Shown here: positions 20,286 to 22,717 of the stretch, in pieces
Position numbering within the stretch: position 1 is the first letter of the stretch
Layout of the letters: each line of letters starts with the position of its first letter
Origin: a virus
Length of the DNA: 22,717 nucleotides
IMG/VR virus record: IMGVR_UViG_3300018417_000075
Coordinates: 1 to 22,717 of that record
Reading direction: 5' to 3' (one strand)
Notes under the pieces: model-generated
What the model saw: the letters and a program-made list of their open reading frames with translations, nothing else
What the model was told of the DNA's origin: nothing
Databases searched by the model: none
Position numbers and translations under genes: made by a program

Positions 20286-22717
20286 ATGGCACAATCAACA
20301 TTTACCTATACAGTCACATTTAGTGAAGGCGCATATCAGATTGATGGTGTTGCAAATCCCCCATTGGATTTGCAAAGTGGAACGATATACAACTTTAATG
20401 TTCAGGCTCCTGGTCACCCCTTCTATATTAAGACTGATAGGGTTCTTGGTGATGGCGCACAGTATGACGTATTAGTTCAGAACAATGGCGCAGACCAAGG
20501 TATTGTGACTATTGAATTGCCTTTGGGTCCTGTACCGAAACTGTTTTATCAGTCTGGCAATTCTCTATCTATGGGTAACTCTTTAACTAGAGTTGACCAT
20601 ATTGATAACTCAATTAAATATGCACTCGGTGACCAACTTCCGGGATTTGTGTCTTCAGAATATCCTATGTTTCAAAGATTTCTTGAAGCATATTATGAGT
20701 GGTTGTCAGAACCGGGTAATCCACATTACACAGTACAAAAGTTACTAGAAAGTCAAGATGTAGACACTTCTGTTGATTTGTACCTACAACATCTTGAAGC
20801 CGAATTCTTAACTCAAATTCCAAAAGATATTGAAGTTGATAAGAAAACTCTTATCAAAAATATTCGTTCATTCTACGCATCTAAGGGTACTGAAAAATCA
20901 TACCAGTTCCTATTTAATATTCTTTTTAATGAGAATGTCGAATTCTACTATCCGAAGAATGATATTCTAAGAGCGTCTGACGGTAAGTGGTCTACTGTAA
21001 CCTCAATTCGAATACTAAACGATAGCAACTGGAACGTCTTTGACCTCACTGGTAAAAGAATCTTTCAAGATTATGTTTACGTTGACCCATACACAAATAT
21101 TCCTGAGACTAGAACTTGGGCGTCTGCTACTGTAGAGCGCATCATTCAGTTCTATCTTGGTGATACGCTAATTACAGAAGCATACATTTCTAATCTTACT
21201 GGTCTTGGTGATTTTAACCCATCACTGTCTGATGCAGAAGAAGATAGAGATTACATCTACTATAAAGATACCGAAAACAACGTACTAACATTTAGAATTG
21301 TTCCAATGACAACAGATATTTCTGTTGGGCAATCTGGTACTGGTTATAGTGCAGGTACAATTCTACAAGTCAATACTGCTGAAGGTGACTCTGGCGTTGG
21401 TTCTGTTGCTCAGATTGCATCTATCTTTCCTGGTGATGTTAGTGGAATTAATATTATCAATGCTGGTACTGGATATAGAGTAAACGACCAAGTTGTCTTT
21501 GAAGACTCTCGTGAAGTTGGTGGTTCTGGTGCGGCGGCATTCGTGTCGGATGTTTCTGTATCGGGAATGCCTATTGCAGTTGCAACATCTCAGGATGAAG
21601 ATTATCGTGGTAGTGGTATTCCTCAGAGTCCTATTATCACAGAGCGTTCACTTGACATTTTAAATGATGAACCGACTACAAGAAGTTATTACTTTAGTGT
21701 CCATGGTCCAGGTACGTTCACCGTAACAGAAGCAATATTGAATAACCTTACTCAAACAACTATGGCGGGAACTGTTCTTTGGGACTATTTCCGTGTATAT
21801 GTTGAAGATGATATTGCCAGTGCTGAGGCGTCTGTCACTCCTGCATATGAAGGTATTGATGTTCCTGTTGTATCAAACGTAGTAATCCCAATTGTTGGGG
21901 ATAAGATTATTCGTATCGAACTATCTGCATCTATTACTGGTGCAGTGTATGATGAGGGCGAATCTCCAGAAATTTCATATAATACTTCATGGAACTTCTT
22001 GGGTAATGGTGCTATTCTTGATATCAAAATCGCAAATGCAGGTTCTGGTTATCGTAAAGTTCCTACTGCAACAATATCGTCTGCTACTGGTGTAGGTGCA
22101 TCTATTCGTGCTGATGGTGCTACTATCGGTCGTATTAAGCAAGTTAAAATTCTAAACCAAAACTTTGGTGCTTTGTACTACGATACTCCAACTATCGACA
22201 TGACTGCATATGGTAATGGTGATGCCAGCGTCACAATGTCAACAGGTTCTGTTGCCCGTCACCCTGGTATATTCAGCAACGATGATGGTCAACTATCAGA
22301 AGCGAAATATCTTCAGGATAACAAATACTACCAGACATTCTCCTATGTTCTAAGAACTGGTTTGTCTATTGAGAACTATCGTGATACTATTAAGAAACTA
22401 GTTCACCCATCTGGTATGGAATTGTTTGGTGAGGTGTTCATTACGAACAACCTTCGTGCTGGTATGTACAACAACTTCCAGAACGACCCTAACGATTTGA
22501 TTGTTTCTCAGCGTCTTGGTGGACTTCAGATTCCGAAGTACAAAAAGACGATTATGTTGTTCAAGAAGACATTCACAGAACAAGTAACATATGGTTCTAG
22601 TTTTAGAAGTGGTGATTTGTATCAGCCACCAAGTGTTGTTACAAGTAAAGTTAATATTGAAGATGATACAAGCCTTGAATATGAGCGCAATCGTGTAACT
22701 CTTACACTCGTGACTCC
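20286..22717 (+). CDS. Large baseplate structural protein in gp7 position, 3' end outside window
   Basis: Open from the ATG at 20286 to the right edge (810 codons), so incomplete. Residues 1-100 are beta-rich. Next comes a helical block typical of large baseplate proteins in marine T4-like phages: YPMFQRFLEAYYEWL (about 127-141) and KTLIKNIRSFYASKGTEKSYQFLF (about 192-215). The remainder is beta-structured with three repeats of a GTGY/GSGY turn (353-354, 396-397 and 588-589) plus Gly/Ala loops, as in fibre-like domains. In T4 the gene after gp6 is gp7, the wedge backbone; location and size agree, but similarity to T4 gp7 itself is not evident, and a gp10-like or fibre-attachment role is possible. 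Confidence 0.8.
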   Translation, partial: MAQSTFTYTVTFSEGAYQIDGVANPPLDLQSGTIYNFNVQAPGHPFYIKTDRVLGDGAQYDVLVQNNGADQGIVTIELPLGPVPKLFYQSGNSLSMGNSLTRVDHIDNSIKYALGDQLPGFVSSEYPMFQRFLEAYYEWLSEPGNPHYTVQKLLESQDVDTSVDLYLQHLEAEFLTQIPKDIEVDKKTLIKNIRSFYASKGTEKSYQFLFNILFNENVEFYYPKNDILRASDGKWSTVTSIRILNDSNWNVFDLTGKRIFQDYVYVDPYTNIPETRTWASATVERIIQFYLGDTLITEAYISNLTGLGDFNPSLSDAEEDRDYIYYKDTENNVLTFRIVPMTTDISVGQSGTGYSAGTILQVNTAEGDSGVGSVAQIASIFPGDVSGINIINAGTGYRVNDQVVFEDSREVGGSGAAAFVSDVSVSGMPIAVATSQDEDYRGSGIPQSPIITERSLDILNDEPTTRSYYFSVHGPGTFTVTEAILNNLTQTTMAGTVLWDYFRVYVEDDIASAEASVTPAYEGIDVPVVSNVVIPIVGDKIIRIELSASITGAVYDEGESPEISYNTSWNFLGNGAILDIKIANAGSGYRKVPTATISSATGVGASIRADGATIGRIKQVKILNQNFGALYYDTPTIDMTAYGNGDASVTMSTGSVARHPGIFSNDDGQLSEAKYLQDNKYYQTFSYVLRTGLSIENYRDTIKKLVHPSGMELFGEVFITNNLRAGMYNNFQNDPNDLIVSQRLGGLQIPKYKKTIMLFKKTFTEQVTYGSSFRSGDLYQPPSVVTSKVNIEDDTSLEYERNRVTLTLVT

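Overview
The window is a piece of the genome of a T4-superfamily myovirus (contractile tail, virulent lifestyle), most likely infecting a marine Gram-negative bacterium. The gene complement (gp33-gp59-gp32 replication/late-transcription cluster, gp4, gp25, gp6, gp48, gp53, gp5-type spike, PAAR tip), the TATAAATA late promoters, the moderately AT-rich sequence, ThyX instead of ThyA and a gp5 without lysozyme all resemble marine T4-like phages (cyanophage/pelagiphage/roseophage-like relatives) more than coliphage T4. I see no tRNA, integrase, insertion sequence or CRISPR array, and no stretch longer than 300 bases without a gene. The host cannot be named from the sequence.

Layout. (1) 1-3410, minus strand: a cell-envelope block with two exported proteins (one with a long Asn/Thr repeat, one with Cys-Pro-Gly-Tyr repeats), a small EF-hand membrane protein and a class-3 lipase that runs off the left edge. 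(2) 3516-6826, plus strand: a SleB-type cell wall hydrolase, thyX, a small unknown gene, gp33 (late transcription co-activator), gp59 (helicase loader) and gp32 (ssDNA-binding protein). Several strong sigma70-like promoters of the form CTTGACA-17-TATnAT lie in this block, two of them inside genes. A bidirectional hairpin terminator at 6854-6876 ends it. (3) 12618-6878, minus strand: gp4 head-completion nuclease, a probable gp2-like protein, a gp54/gp19-type tube protein, gp26-like chaperone, a 62-codon ORF that looks reachable by -1 frameshifting from gp26, and a 1012-residue tape-measure protein with a GH19 muralytic domain. (4) 12684-22717, plus strand: gp48, gp53, a gp27-type hub, a P-loop protein, a tiny ORF, gp5 spike, PAAR tip, gp25, gp6 and a large baseplate protein in the gp7 position that runs off the right edge.

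How it works together. Regions 3 and 4 start from a compact divergent late-promoter pair (12631-12665) and together build the tail hub, tube start, tape measure and baseplate wedge. Region 2 couples DNA replication (gp59, gp32, ThyX) to late transcription (gp33). Region 1 plus the SleB hydrolase is best read as an envelope-breaching or lysis set, although that is inference from signal peptides, membrane segments and enzyme folds.

The least expected signals are a textbook slippery heptamer T_TTT_TTC just before the gp26 stop, placed directly upstream of the tape-measure gene as in lambda G/GT; a gp32 that contains no cysteine at all; relocation of the tail lysozyme activity from gp5 to the tape measure; the lipase/EF-hand/exported-protein block; and sigma70-like promoters pointing antisense at both ends of the PAAR gene.
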